From NCBI GenBank assembly GCA_020543525.1, contig JAHYIO010000007.1, forward strand, positions 744,001-808,000: a stretch of 64,000 nucleotides of DNA. The letters are read 5' to 3'. Shown here piece after piece: positions 1-12,016 of the stretch (positions are counted from its first letter, which is position 1; every line of letters begins with the position of its first letter). Below the pieces are notes generated by a model. It had not been told where the DNA came from, ran no database searches, and saw only the letters and a program-made list of their open reading frames with translations. A program made the position numbers and the translations under genes. Source of the DNA: Coriolopsis trogii (lineage: Eukaryota; Basidiomycota; Agaricomycetes; Polyporales; Polyporaceae).

Positions 1-2309
1 CAAGAGGCGAAATCAAAAAGGCGTTTGCGATTGTTCGACCTCCTGGGCACCATGCAGAACCCGACGAGCACATGGGGTTCTGCTTCTTCAACAATGTATC
101 TATTGCGACAAAGGTTGTGCAGCTTCGCACGCCTATGAAGAGAGTCATGATCCTTGACTGGTATGTGTCGCAATTATTCACGGCTGAGAATAGCTGATGT
201 ACCATAATGGCAGGGATGTCCACCATGGTAATAATTTTCGTCATACGCGTGGCTCATTGCTGACCGGCCGCAGGCAATGGCACGCAACGCGCTTTCTACG
301 ACGACCCTTCTGTGCTTTACGTCTCCCTTCACCGCTACGAGGGAGGGAATTTCTATCCAAACGGCCCATTTGGGGCTTTGACGTCTTGTGGAGAGGGTGC
401 AGGTAGTGGCTTGTACGTAGTCATATATCCGCATACCTGGGAGCCATTGACTGAATCACCCTTAGCTCCGTCAACATTCCTTGGCCGGAGAAGGGTATGG
501 GCGACGCAGACTACATTCTTGCATTCCAAAAGATAGTTATGCCGATAGCCATGGAGTTCGCGCCAGAGCTCGTCATCAGTTGGTTAACTACTCCGATACA
601 AGCGAGCACCTGCTAACCAGAAAAAAAAACATAGTTTCAGCCGGTTTCGACGCAGCGGATGGAGACGACCTTGGTGAATGTCACGTCACTCCGGACGGGT
701 ATGCACACATGACACATATGCTCTGCTCGCTCGCTGGCGGTAAGGTCGTCGTCGCGCTTGAGGTGAGTGGTCCTACCACGAGCCACCCTCGTCTTCGCCG
801 ACGCAACGCACAGGGCGGATATTCTCTGGATGCCATATCGAGGTCAGCTCTGGCAGTGACAAAGGTCATCCTCGGAGAGCTCCCTCCGGAGATGCCTCCC
901 CTCACCGCATCTGAGTCAGCTACCGAGACAATCTTCGCTGTGGCCATGGAGCAGAGCAAATATTGGAGGAACGTGGATCCCAAGTCGTGCGAGCCCATAG
1001 AAGGTACGCATGCGTGAAGTTCTCATCCGCCGTACCCCTCTCAATTATCCTCGCAGAGCTGGACCCGATAGCGACCCCCATCCCGGAGATACTCAAGACC
1101 TATCGTCAGAATGTTCTCTTCCAAGAACATGGCATGGTGGAGGTACCGCTCATGCATGCAGCTCTCATAGAACGCTTCAAGGGCCAAGTCACATGCACGT
1201 TAGTATACTTTTGCCCTCATCTTAAGCGCCTCTGACATGCTGGTCCATAGAACAGATATCATGCAAAACGACACCCTCGTGGTCTTTGTTCACGAATTGT
1301 AAGTCCAATTTCTGGGGATTCATGGAGAAAGTTTCACCCACTCCGTTACAGTGGCAACCTTCGCGTCGAGCTCAACTCCGCAATGTACTGCGACGTACGC
1401 GAGGAGCACTCATATCTGGTTCGTCTTCATATGGCGGCCAATCCATGCGCAGCTCACCTGGTTTGTGGGCGTATCAGATTGATTGTTCCAAGGAGTTCAT
1501 CAAATGGGCAAAATCAAAACGCTTCGCCATTCTCGATGTGAACGTACTCGAGAAGCCATACCCCAAGCAGAAGGCATGTCGGTCGGACACGGTTCGATGT
1601 CTTGCAAGGATCCTCATAGACCGAAATCGCTACACAGATGAAGAACGTCGAAGACCACGCTGGAGCGGCTCTGGTATACCTCTGGGACAACTACATCCAG
1701 TGAGTGTTTGTGTATGGACTTCATACTTGACTGCTCCGACCTGACTACGTCCTCCAGGTTGTCCGATGCGCGAAAGGTCTTCCTCGTTGGCCACGGCCCT
1801 GGATGTGCCGCAGTCATGAGCCTCATCCAACAACGCGGTGCGTCTCCTACCTATCTAGGCTGTGTCTTTTTTACTGACTACTACCCAACCAGCCGTCAGC
1901 GTGATGAAGAACGTGCAGGGTGTGATACAGGTTGTGGGGCTTCACGTCGTACCATCTACTCCGCGCGATCTAGAGGGTCTTCGGCAATGGTACTACGATG
2001 TGCGTCCGTCAGCTTGTGTCTGCATGACCGTGTGCCCACTAATGTCCCCTCTTGATCTCACAGAACTCGATAGTTGTGGTTCCCAGCGGCCACAACCTGT
2101 TCCATAGCCAGAAGATGTTGAAGAAGCACGGCACGATCTTCCACATTGGTTAGTTTATCGCACTTTTGTCATCAAATCTGCTCACCCCGTGTTGTCTAGC
2201 GGAGGAGAAACCGATCAAGCTCATCATGAAAGCCATGCCTGGCATACAGAGTTTCATCGAGGAGAAGCTGACCACCGCGTCTCGACTCAACGGCGATGCT
2301 CGAAGGTGA
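1..2309 (+). CDS. HDA1: class II histone deacetylase HDA1, 5' end outside window
   Basis: Zn-dependent lysine deacetylase acting on nucleosomal histones. The window opens inside an exon coding the catalytic core: PPGHHAE, then DVHHG, an intron, [15 protein letters not shown], later [10 protein letters not shown] and [10 protein letters not shown]. These are the paired catalytic His, the Zn-binding Asp/His and the late GGY motif of Hda1/HDAC6-type enzymes. The C-terminal third, from about 1500, resembles the Arb2 domain that fungal Hda1 proteins carry after the deacetylase domain ([46 protein letters not shown], ending SRLNGDARR). Short GT...AG introns interrupt it throughout. The stop TGA is at 2307-2309. 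The N-terminus and start lie upstream. It converges with SWD1, 262 bp separating the two stops. Confidence 0.93.
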
Positions 2310-2571
2310 AGATACCCAGAGTCACCTATCTGCCGGACGGATCTATCTAGGTGATCTCTAGCGTCGCAGTTGGCATCCTCCTACCCGCACCATGCCCCGT
2401 CGACCCTTCTTGCTGCTTGTTGTACGCTCGCCTGCTCTCCACATGTTATCGTGTCGTTTGTCGCATGCTTTTCCTGTCATGCCTTTCCTCGGGGTGGCCT
2501 ACTTCTACATTCACTGGACGTCACCTTGTGGCACTCACTCTAGGGACGCGCTCGAGTATATACAATCATCA

Positions 2572-4407
2572 TCACATATCTTCGTCCTCAACTATCACCT
2601 TCATCTTCCACCCCTTCATGTCGTCATCTGGCTCGTCCAGTGCCCATAGCAGATCCTCGTCGTTCTCGCTGGTCTGACGTATATGTTCTGCCATGCCGTT
2701 CGTATTATCCTCAACAACGGCGTCTATGTCAACGTCCTCTTCTTCTTCGAGCATCTTCCGGCGGGCGATCTCTGCCTCGTCCTCCTGGACAGCGAACAAT
2801 GTGTGTGAGCTCTATATGTATTATCGCCCAAGTAAATACCACGCACGATATCGAACTCGTCTTCCCGCTCTTCGTACTCCACATTCTCGTCTACCTCCTC
2901 GAACCCGCCTGCGAAGGCACCCCAGCGTTCGTCTGTTGGAGTATGCCAGATGAAGATGTTTCCCTGGTTCGTTACGGACGCAATCATCGGCTTGTGAGGG
3001 TGCCACTGCGAAGCTTCCACATCAGGTCTAGGGATGCAGGGACAGCTTCGAACATCTCACATGTACATCTGTCAAGAGCTCACGGCCACCATCGAGCGTG
3101 CTCGCAAGGAGACCTTCGCGAGCCAAGTCCCAGATGTATATCTTGTGCGAAGCGTCATCGGCAGCGCCTACATGCCAGGGCTCAGCAGGCAACTGGGATT
3201 GGGAGGTCGGATAAAGTGACATTACCTCCTGCAAGCCATTCGCCGTCGGGACTGTACGACATCGCGTGCCATGAGACCTTACTAATTGGGTCGTGGAACC
3301 GATGTGTAGGTTCCAGCTCTTGCTCGATATACTCATTGTCTGCGGTTGGGGGTGCGTAAATGGGTAGGTTGAACTGTCTCAGGGTGCGGTCGGATGAGTT
3401 GGTGACTATTCGCCTGGAATAATATATGAGGTACGCTGTTGGAGGTGTGAGGGTGCGTGAATGTGAACGCACCTTCCTGACTTGATGAACTCAAGTCCCC
3501 TGATGATGCCTGCGCCGGATATCTTGTGCCGAGCTATCATCTATCCGACGCATAGGTATGTATGGAGAAGGGAAACAATGGACTAGTACGTGCCGTTTTG
3601 GTACGCGAGTTGAAGACGAGTAGGTAACCCGCCGATGTGCCTACGAAGACGTGCTTGCCCGATGGGTCGAAACGAGCTGTGGTGGGTACAGACCTGCAAG
3701 TGAAGTGTGAAAATGGGGATGGAATATTGTCCTCCAAGAATATTGACTGCACCTTGGCCTGGTCATTTGAGCCTCCTCGTCACTTTCATCTTGGACTTCG
3801 TATAGTTCATAGCGTCCCTTGTACTCCTTGCGTAGGTCTACGATAATAACCTCTCCGCTGTGCAGCAAAGCGAGTATGATCTTGCTTCGGACGCGAGGGT
3901 CAGACCACAGACCCAACGCCACACTACCGCACTTACCTGTTCTTTGGATGGAAAGAGGCCGACATAACTTGGATGTCGAAGCGGATAGTGGCCGCCCGTT
4001 TGGGCGGGTCGCTATCGGATGCGAGATCCCATATAATCACATTCCAATCCTTCGAGGATGTCAAGACATAGCGTGAATTTTGCGACCAGCTGCGAAAGTT
4101 GAGAACTCACTATGAAATGCGAAAGCGGGGGCCCACGCACTCAACACTGGTAATCCCTTTGACGTGCCCTTCCAACCATCGCACCGGGCCCTTAGTTTCC
4201 AGGTCCCATATAACTGCCAGCCCATCTCCACGGCCAGCTACAATGTATTTGCCCGAGGGGTCGTACCGCGCGATGGTGGCGAAGGATTCTAGCGAAGTCT
4301 GGATCGTAGTGGGGTATGGGGTCGTTAATATGTCTGCATTCGCCAGTCAGCCAGATTGAAGCAGTACAGCGCAGAGCACATTACGCACTAGACACAACCT
4401 TGTTCAT
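2572..4407 (-). CDS. SWD1: COMPASS subunit Swd1 / RbBP5-like WD40 protein
   Basis: WD40 scaffold subunit of the Set1/COMPASS histone H3-K4 methyltransferase complex in the nucleus. Successive exons give a beta-propeller: IARYDPSGKYIVAGRGDG..VIWDLETKG, YVLTSSKDWNVIIWD, PTTARFDPSGKHVFVGTSAGYLLVFN, IVTNSSDRTLRQFNLPIY, KIYIWDLAREG and MIASVTNQGNIFIWHTP. An acidic tail follows and ends VIVEDEDM. The order and the acidic C-terminus match RbBP5/Swd1. I place the start at 4407: a 19-nt first exon (MNKVVS plus one base) ends at donor GTGCGT and joins NILTTPYPTTIQTSLESFA after a GCAG acceptor. This start is inferred from splice phase only. SWD1 is divergent from TTI2, with 173 bp between the ATGs. Confidence 0.88.
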
Positions 4408-4580
4408 TTTGTGATAGACTGGTTCACAAGGCTCGGAGAAGGTAGCGGGGATGGTGGCGGCTAGCGGAAGAAATGCAAGAAGCGTCATGCGGCGACGCGC
4501 TTGATGTGCCCGTGCCACAGACGCGTCTTGTCTCTGGCCACCACTTGTCTGCTTGTCTGCTACCCCCATATGCACCCGCA
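4408..4580. promoter_or_regulatory. short bidirectional promoter SWD1/TTI2
   Basis: The 173 bp between the inferred SWD1 ATG (4407, minus) and the TTI2 ATG (4581, plus) must hold both start regions. I see no clear TATA box, which fits housekeeping genes. Assignment rests on the gene starts alone. Confidence 0.5.
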
Positions 4581-6223
4581 ATGTCACAGAACGCCATTTA
4601 TCAGGAGTTTTCCCTCGCTAGCGAGCTCAACATCCCGGCTGAATACTCTGCATATGACGAGGCAACTGAATCGGAGACAATCGTCGCGCTCGAAACCTGG
4701 AAGAGAAGGGCATATGAGGTATTGACCGCTTTTCGCGAACATCTCCGCCCACGAGAGTCGCTCGATGCCCGCCATCAAGCAGAGGTTGTCTGCTTGGTCG
4801 CGCCTTTTGACGGAGACGATCCATGGGTGTTGGAGACCACTCGAAATGTGGCCCAAGGTATGTAATCCCTCATAGGGACATGGTTTCTTCCTCTATAACG
4901 GTGGCGTAGACATATTGTCCTCGCGCATTGTGCCCGATATCGGCTTGTTGGAGCATGTCCTTCGTGACTTTGTAAAACCCATCTTCCGACCGAATCCTCA
5001 TCCGCAGCTTAATGTCGAGAGCGGCCGCAAGCTACCGCGACCTGCGGGCGGCCCTTTGGGCCATCTAGACTACCTCGAGGGTCAACAGTGGAAAGCTCAT
5101 CCAGGAGTATCAAACGTTCTTTCTTGGTGCATATCACATTCCGACGTACGTTGGGGGATGAACGGTTCGTGCACATTCACTGACTATGCCCTGTAGTCGC
5201 GATCTGTAGAGAAACTATGGCACCTCTACATCCCTCCTATCATGACCCTCCTTGATGACTATGAAGCACGGTACAAACTACGGGGTGTACAATTGGTGTC
5301 GCAGCTACTCGAAGTTACACCCCCAGAATTGCTTAAACGAACGGGTATCGACACCCTATTAGCCAGCGTGAGTGATTCATGCATCTGCACCATTCCCTCG
5401 GATACTCACGTACTGCACCCAGTCCCTCAAGGCTTGCTTCACATTTCTACATCACCCGGAGAGTCCTGATCTCATCCGAGTAGCGGTTCCTACCAGCCTT
5501 CGGTTGATCTTGCTCACAACTCTCGAAGGCTCCAGCACTCGCTTCGACCAGCTCTGTTCTTTACTAGGCGATGGAATCATCGGCAATGTCTGGATATATG
5601 CCTCACGAGAGCCTATAGTCTTGGAGGCGTCAATCGGTGTCATTCCTTCAATTGTTCAAGAGCTGGGAGTCGGCACCTCGCGCTACCTCAAGGTTTGTAC
5701 CCGCGACACGCTGCGCGCTGAGAGGCTGAAACATCAATTGCTCAGGCCCTGATTCCTCAGCTCCTATTTCCTATCATACCCGCCCCTGAGAACGGCACCT
5801 CGTTGCAATACAAGCTACTTTCTCTTCGGGCTCTGCTCACCGTCATACAAGCGTGCGCACTTAGAATGCACAAATGGAGAGGAGCAATACTGGAAGGTGT
5901 CCTCAAGTGTTGGGTAGATCTCGCGGATCCCAGTACCAACAGCGACGATGCAGGTAACTCATTCTGTCTCCGCCTCTCTAACCGTACTCTTCAACTGTTT
6001 CGATCCTAGGGAGCGCCGAGCTGAGAACGCTGTTACGGTCCGTAATTGCAAAAGTAATGGCGGCCTCTCGACCTGTCAGCAGCGAGCTTGATGTACGTAC
6101 GACGACAGCTGATCATGAAAGCCAGCTGACATGGCGTAATTGTAGGTTCAAATCGACCGAATCATAGCTCTCGATCCTCCCATATTTGAGCCGCTTCTTC
6201 GAGCCTGCGTACCAGTCGAGTAG
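4581..6223 (+). CDS. TTI2: Tti2-like subunit of the TTT (Tel2-Tti1-Tti2) co-chaperone
   Basis: Helical-repeat protein. Tti2 works with Tel2, Tti1 and Hsp90 in maturation of PIKK kinases (TOR, ATM/ATR, DNA-PK-like). The start MSQNAIYQEFSLASELN is the ATG closest to the homologous body. Spliced exons give a block typical of the Tti2 family: QWKAHPGVSNVLSWC, then LWHLYIPPIMTLLDDYEARY, KLRGVQLVSQLLEVTP, FTFLHHPESPDLIRVAVPTS and LLSLRALLTVIQACA. The end is DPPIFEPLLRACVPVE and TAG. There are several short introns (for example near 4857-4910, 5370-5420 and 6110-6147). The identification is by recalled family pattern; a generic HEAT-repeat protein is the alternative. Confidence 0.75.
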
Positions 6224-7014
6224 AACCGACAAACACAGCGCATTGGTGGTCATGCCTGGCTTATGCGGTTGATACTGTATGCGCGAAGTCGAGAAGCTGG
6301 CCCACCCGTGGACTGCTTGGAATATAGATCTGTGTTATTTCAGCTCCTGGTAGGAGTGGTGGTCAATCTCGGGCGCACACAGGAAGCTGCCAGCTCTCCA
6401 CTTGGAGGCATCTGAGATCGAGCTTGGAATGCATTAACCCCTCGAGCCTGCTGCGTACCCTTCGTTGATGTCTCACGGGCTTCTGCGTCCTTGAGGACCC
6501 AGTCGCACTCCGGGAGACGGCTAGAGTCTACAGCATTCCATTGATAGACACCTCGGAGATAGCACATAAGAGATCGAACTTGGCGAAGCGCGATCTTTGC
6601 TTAACTCGAGTTAACCCCCACCAACAGCTCCGTGTTTGGAATTTGGGGATTCGCACGTGAGTTTCCCTTCGCATTCTCATTCGTTCGATGCGCTGAGTGC
6701 CGTTGAACAGGGCCTCGCCATTGTACGGTCACTCTGACCCGCAAATAGCTCGGTGCTCCCCGTGCATCTGCCTACAGGGCACGAGTACTAGCGCCTTAGG
6801 GGACGAAGTGGGGTGTCTGAATGCCAGAACCCCCCCCCCCCTTGGGCACTATGCAGAGGGCAGTCCATAGCGTGTGGCACGAACATATAAGGGGGGCGTG
6901 TTAGCCTCCGAAGTCACTCGAGCTCACTCGAGCTCACTAGTCTCTAACACGGTGGCTCCAGTAACCCCGAGACCTTGTGCGTTAATAATCAGGTTATCAT
7001 CCTAACAGCATATA
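6224..7014. other. intergenic region with poly-C tract and TATA-like site
   Basis: No supported gene. It contains a 12-nt C run at 6830-6841, a TATA-like ACATATAAGG near 6883-6892 and a short direct repeat CTCGAGCTCA at 6917-6940. The TATA site lies 120-190 bp upstream of the aldo-keto reductase pseudogene and may be its old promoter. Confidence 0.5.
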
Positions 7015-7020
7015 TTGACA

Positions 7021-8094
7021 CTTCGCTTCCCTCGGCGTGACAGGCGCACCGACGTGCGGCAGAGTTTGGACAAATGCATGGCAGCACTCCGCGGGAATAA
7101 GAAGATCGACATTTTCCTGTCTTCCAGGCTCGATCGTAAGATCAGCGTGGAGGACACCGTCAGCGCGTTCGTCGAGTTGCTTAAGGAGGGCAAGTTCAAC
7201 CACATGGGTCTTTCGGAGTGCAGCGGTCCCTGCGCCGTGGACACGCGGTCAGTTTGCTCGTTCGGACTTGCTCATGGCTGTGACTGACGACGACTCGGTG
7301 GGCTGTCGCAGGTCTACCCTATCTCAGTCGCGGAGATCGAGATCAGTCCAAGTCCTACGAGGAAGAGACGAAGAAAGGTGGGCCTGTCGAGCCGCGTCGC
7401 TTTGGGCGTGAAGGACTGACAAAGCTTGCAGTGCTTGCCGCCGTCGCCGAGCTTGATATAGCTGTCGCCGCATACTCGTACGTATCTGTTCATCTGCGGG
7501 TCCCCGACTGGCAATGCTCAGTACATGTCCATATACAGCCCCCTGGGCCATGGCACGGTTTGACCACCATCCAGAACCCGGTCGACCAACTCCCTCGTGG
7601 GTACCCTCTAACGTGGTGGAAGAGAACGCCTGTTAACAACATGCTTTGATTTTCAGCCGATAGTGGGTTCCGGAAGCTTTCTCGCTTCCAAGAAGAGGTA
7701 TGCCGTTTCATGTGCCGTGTTACCTTGCACTGCCAACGTCCTGGTGCACTCCGTGGAAGTACAACAAGCGTTTGGTGGACGCTTTGGTGGCTATGGCGGC
7801 AACGATGGAGTGCACCCCGGCTCAGCTGAGCATTGCCTGGTTTGCTTCTCTCAGAGAGAAGGTCGTTCCCCTCCCTGGTTCATCGGCGTGAGTCTGCGAG
7901 TTCTGATTCCTCAACAATGCGGATGGCTGATGCGCTCATTTACAGGGAAAAGGAACGTACGCTCGAGAACCTGCACGGCGGCGAGTTCGAGTTGTCGGCG
8001 GCGGAGCTGGAGGAGATTACGCACATTTTGGCCACTAATCCCGTGCATGGAGACCGTGGGCCATGGCTTTGGAGGGCATGTTGACATGAAGTTC
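7021..8094 (+). pseudogene. aldo-keto reductase pseudogene (5'-truncated, frameshifted)
   Basis: Remnant of an NADP-dependent aldo-keto reductase of the fungal pyridoxal-reductase-like/AKR13-type group. Recognisable pieces in order are NKKIDIFLSSRLDRKISVED, FVELLKEGKFNHMGLSECS, VYPISVAEIEISP, YEEETKK, LAAVAELDIAVAAYSPLGHG, SRFQEE, NKRLVDALVAMAA, PAQLSIAWFASLREKVVPLP and LENLHGGEFELSAAELEEI. The N-terminal ~90 residues, which in this family hold the catalytic Asp/Tyr/Lys, are absent upstream and no ATG precedes the homology. One base is missing between SP and SYEEE (about 7351). A second frame change follows PLGHGTV (about 7560), where a TGA interrupts the frame that resumes as LTTIQNPVDQLP. 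Together these make a functional enzyme very unlikely. Confidence 0.8.
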
Positions 8095-8100
8095 TGGGGC

Positions 8101-8636
8101 TGATGCCCAGATCTTTCAACTTACGGGTGGGCTCAAGGCTCGTGCCACCTGCTACCAAGGCCATCGTTACGCGTATGTTCCAAGATTTTCTGAATTGCAA
8201 ACTTGGAACAATGGTGCGGCCCTGGCCGGTCACTAGCCGCCCGCTTCCTATGGACAACCCGATTCGGTAGGTGGTGCGCGCCTCACCACGCTCTCTGCTT
8301 CAGCTGACCGCCACTGCTGGCTTGAGACTTTTGCAATTGCTCTCGACTTGGACAACATCGACTGGCTTGCACCGCGAACGTACATAGCTCAATTACTGAG
8401 GACTTCATGATTCAGCCACCAGAGGCTTCGCTTAGTTTGTAGGGACTCTGGCACACTTGGTCCAGGTCGCTTACGGACAATAGAGCAGCACATCTCCCTG
8501 ATCGGGCTCTCGTTCCCGGCGCGAATTAGAAGCGGTGAACAGGCTGCTATAAGTACGTGCGTCCCTTCTCGTTTGTTCGATTCTAACCTGGTTCTCTCGT
8601 CCCTCATCCACACTATATCCTCCTCTCCACGCAGGT
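8101..8636. other. intergenic, promoter of family A copy 1
   Basis: No gene seen. A TATA-like TATAAG at 8548-8553 lies 84 bp before the family A start. The two other family A copies have TATA-like sites at comparable distance. Confidence 0.45.
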
Positions 8637-10727
8637 ATGGGTGCAAGGCACCAAGTTTTCCTCATCGCTCGCATCCGTCCACTCGGTGCTCCTCCAGGTC
8701 ACCCCGGTGTCCGACGATGCATCGCCGCCTTCCATCACCAATGGGCCTCCGGGCCCCTCTGCATCCGTGCTATGAAGCGCGTTATCGAGCTCATCACTCA
8801 ACCCGACAACGCACTCATTATCCGAGAAGAGCTTCGCGCCATCGACGGGAAATACGGGGCTCATGGAACCTGCAAACCAGTTATACCTGCCGTACCGTGT
8901 CCTTTCACTGAGTCGCTGCTAGGTGTGGCATGGTCGACGGACCTTGAGGCGGAGAACCCATTCTATTGCAGCGGAGTGACGCTGGAGGGATCCCTCTTGC
9001 CAGCGTATTATGGGCTGTGGGACACTCGTATGTAGTACTCTTGCGCGTTCCAGTAACTATGCTAACCATTGCCGTCACTGCACATGCTCAGAGAATGACG
9101 AGGGTGTTTCTGTCATTGACGTTACCAATCCCGAGGAGCCGATGTATTGCTTCATTCGTCGCAGGGGTGGGACAGACCCTTCGGACGCACGGGAGTTTCT
9201 TGAAGAGGACGAATATCCAGAAAACGGCAGCCCAGGAGCGGACTTGCCCGGTAGTGAAGACGTCTCATTGTACGGACTGGTTATGGGAAGTCACAAAAAC
9301 AAGGACTTTAAGCTAGGTTAGTACAATTCGCTGCTTTCTCCCTCCCCAGACCTTGATCATGAATCATGGCAGTGATGAAATATGAGACCGAGGACTCAAA
9401 GCGGGATCTGTCCCGTTCTTTGCGCCAGCTTCAGCAATTCACCGTCGTCCCCTCTGACTACATCCTCGAAGCCTGGCCGAAAAACAAACCATCCCTAGCA
9501 TCCCGGGACAGTCCGACCAATGCGACTGACGATAATAGCGTCTTGGACACGAAGGAGAGCTCGTCGACGCTAGCAGACCTGACTTTGGAGGTTGCCATCA
9601 AGCATTGCGCTGAGGACCCAACTGTAGACGTCACCCCGCTGGAGCACATACTGTCTGTCCCTGGCAAGGCCGCACAAGCCAAAAGCTTCCTCCGGAGTGT
9701 CAAACCGTTATCGTCTGGGTTCGTTTGGATCCTCACATCTGTTCTGGCGCAATTGAAAGAGAGCACCCATGTCGATCTGTCCGAGTTCAACATCCCCACC
9801 GCTCAGCTCATAGAGGTTCTCAAAGACATCCCCGACGTCGGATATCTGAACATGTCTCACAATCCCCTCGTGAACGCGGACGACATCCCGGACATCCTGG
9901 CAGCTGCACCAACTCTTCGTCGTTTGGTCCTGATGGATTGCTCCTCCATTAAGTCAGCGCGACTTCTCGAGCTCGTGCAAACCGAGCCATCCCGCTTCAA
10001 GTCTGTCGAGGGCATATTACATCCCGCCTTCCTCACCGTCCACAAACCAGAGCCGTACCCGAGTGCCTTCACGTACCTCGCCAATTCGCTGTCCAGCGGA
10101 AACTCGAGGTGCACCTCCATCCCGTTCTTCACTCCTGCGCAGGTCGTCCAGGCAATCACAGATGTCATCCCATGGAAGCACAGGGCGTATCTAGGCATTC
10201 ACGACTTCGCTCTACCCCTCGTCGGCTGCGCAGCCTTCCAAGGAGCGACGCGCCGCCCGGGACAGACGTTCAACGCGCGCATCGTCACTTCGTCGCCGTT
10301 CCTGACGCCGCGGATCCCTCGCGGCCAGAAGGAGCTGTGGGCGTTCATACTCCGGCTGTCGAAAGGGTCCATCCGTGACGAGGAGGCTGGGTGGGCGTTC
10401 GTCCACTTCACCGCTCGGGACGACTGCCTGCCTGACCCGGATGCGTTCTACTACATCGAAGGGAGGCAGTCGATGCGCAAGGTCATGTGCAGGCCGCTCG
10501 AGTATGAGAGCAAACTCTACGACTTGGCGGGTTTCTTGGAGTGCATGAGGCAGGAGGGAAGGCCGATGCCCACCGCTGAGGCCGTCACGGAGTTGGAGAG
10601 ACTGCTTGGCATGAAGCATCCGAGAACGGGGGAGTATCTGTGTCCCCTGATGAAGAAGTTGGATATGGAGAAGATCGAGCAATCGCCATTTCCGGCGGAG
10701 AGGTACGATCATGGGTTCTACGCGTAA
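8637..10727 (+). CDS. family A copy 1: unrecognised LRR-like protein
   Basis: I do not recognise a characterised family. The start MGARHQVFLIARIRPLG aligns with the starts of the copies at 52658 and 55282. Exons are 8637-9027, 9092-9316 and 9373-10727. The first intron has the same position and phase (1) as in the other copies; the second is specific to this copy. Layout: an N-terminal domain (RRCIAAFHHQW, AMKRVIELITQPDNA, KYGAHG), a module GVSVIDVTNPEEPMYCF, a leucine-rich part (HVDLSEFNIPTAQLIEVLKD, VGYLNMSHNPLVNADDIPDI, TLRRLVLMDCSSIKSARLLE), then a C-terminal domain (SIPFFTPAQVVQAI, PLVGCAAFQ, RPGQTFNAR, PRGQKELWAFI). No signal peptide or membrane segment is evident. It looks intact and converges with family B copy 1. 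Confidence 0.85.
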
Positions 10728-11091
10728 TTCGCGGCGTGAGTACAGTGCGATATATGTACTCTGCGGGCTAGGGGCGCAAGGCTGCGGATAGATCATGTTC
10801 GTGTATGTTGACTTCAACAATCGAGGTCGCTGTCCTCGTCGGTCGTCGGCCATCTGTATGTACGAGTAATCATAGAGGAAGCTGTGAATTGAGTGAGAAG
10901 AATTTGACAATAAGGATACAGTGTGGTTGAAAATACATGCTCATAAATATGTCCGCATGAATGGTGAAGAAAGTGCTAGAGCTTCGTGAGCCTAGAAGAT
11001 CAACTGCTTCAATGGTCATTGCCAGCAATGAGTCCGTAGATTCGTACAAAGCCGCCAGTCGCGATCTCCCATCAAGCACGACACGGTGATA
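10728..11091. other. convergent 3' intergenic region
   Basis: AT-richer spacer between the 3' ends of family A copy 1 and family B copy 1. I see no gene or clear repeat. Confidence 0.4.
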
Positions 11092-12016
11092 TTAGTTCCT
11101 GACGTAACGAGCCACGTCTGCGACCACATCTGACAAACGAGAATGTGAGAAGCGGAAACATGGACGAAAATGGCTACGCACTCTGTGCGACATCGACCAG
11201 CCGACGGCAGTAGCCATTCAATTGTCTGACGTTGACGGCTCCTATGGCTGTCTGATACTGATTCCTGAGAATTTGGTAGGTCGACGGATTTTGTCTCATG
11301 GCATCTTGGTATCCCTTCTCGATTGATGATGGCAGCTGGGGGGGGTATAGCCTGGGGGTCTCTGTAAGGCTCGGTACTGCTCTGTAGGGAATATGAAAGA
11401 AAAAATCAGCACTTGAAGTGCACAGTTGGCGCGATCCGACGTACCGACAACCCAACTCTCAGCTGGTTCACTTGAGTGCGCGCCTCCCGGTAACGAGTCG
11501 AGAGTTTACTAGTATACCCCCAGCGTGCAGCTGTGCCCGCAATATCATAGTCAATCTTCAGGATGTGTAAGTGTTCTTCAGTCCTAAGATGAGACAGCAA
11601 CATCGCAAGGCGTCAGTTCATCTTCGATTCGGATTGATCCACACTCACCGTTGGCGCGTCATTTGGAGCAGAAGGAGGGGATCCTGTTGCGTAATATCGG
11701 CGCGCTGTTGGGCGGAAAGACCGTGCAACCACCCCTTCCACTAAGCAATGCCCTCAAGAAGGTGATCGATATCCTGCTTGGATGCGAGGCCTGATCGGTA
11801 GACTTTCGCGAAGGTGCAGAGCACGATATTGAAGGCTATGACTGCCACCCCTATGTCGTTTGCCGAAACGCCGAACCGATTCACGGCAGAGGACGAGCCA
11901 CCTGACTGTGACTGGGTAGGGTGTGGGGTCGCTGTGACTGTCTGAGTCACCGTATGGGTTACAGTGACGACGTTGGCTGAGCTAGGGACGGAGTGGCTGT
12001 AAGCGTAGGCGGGCAT
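11092..12016 (-). pseudogene. family B copy 1, interrupted by an in-frame stop
   Basis: Paralogue of the gene at 14709-15743. Exon 1 starts MPAYAYSHSVPSSANVVTVT, followed by a Thr/Val-rich stretch (THTVTQTVTATP) and one hydrophobic segment, DIGVAVIAFNIVLCTFAKVY. After HLLEGIA comes TAG (11741-11743). Beyond it the frame still codes WKGWLHGLSAQQRADITQQD, matching the paralogue's WRNWLNSLTPEHRAEIL. The following intron (donor GTGAGTGT) and exons (EEHLHILKIDYDIAGTAARW, then GAVNVRQLNGYCRRLVDVAQ) remain aligned to the paralogue, to a terminal exon ending ADVARYVRN. The stop removes more than half of the protein. It is divergent from C copy 1. A sequencing error at the TAG is the main alternative. 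Confidence 0.75.
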
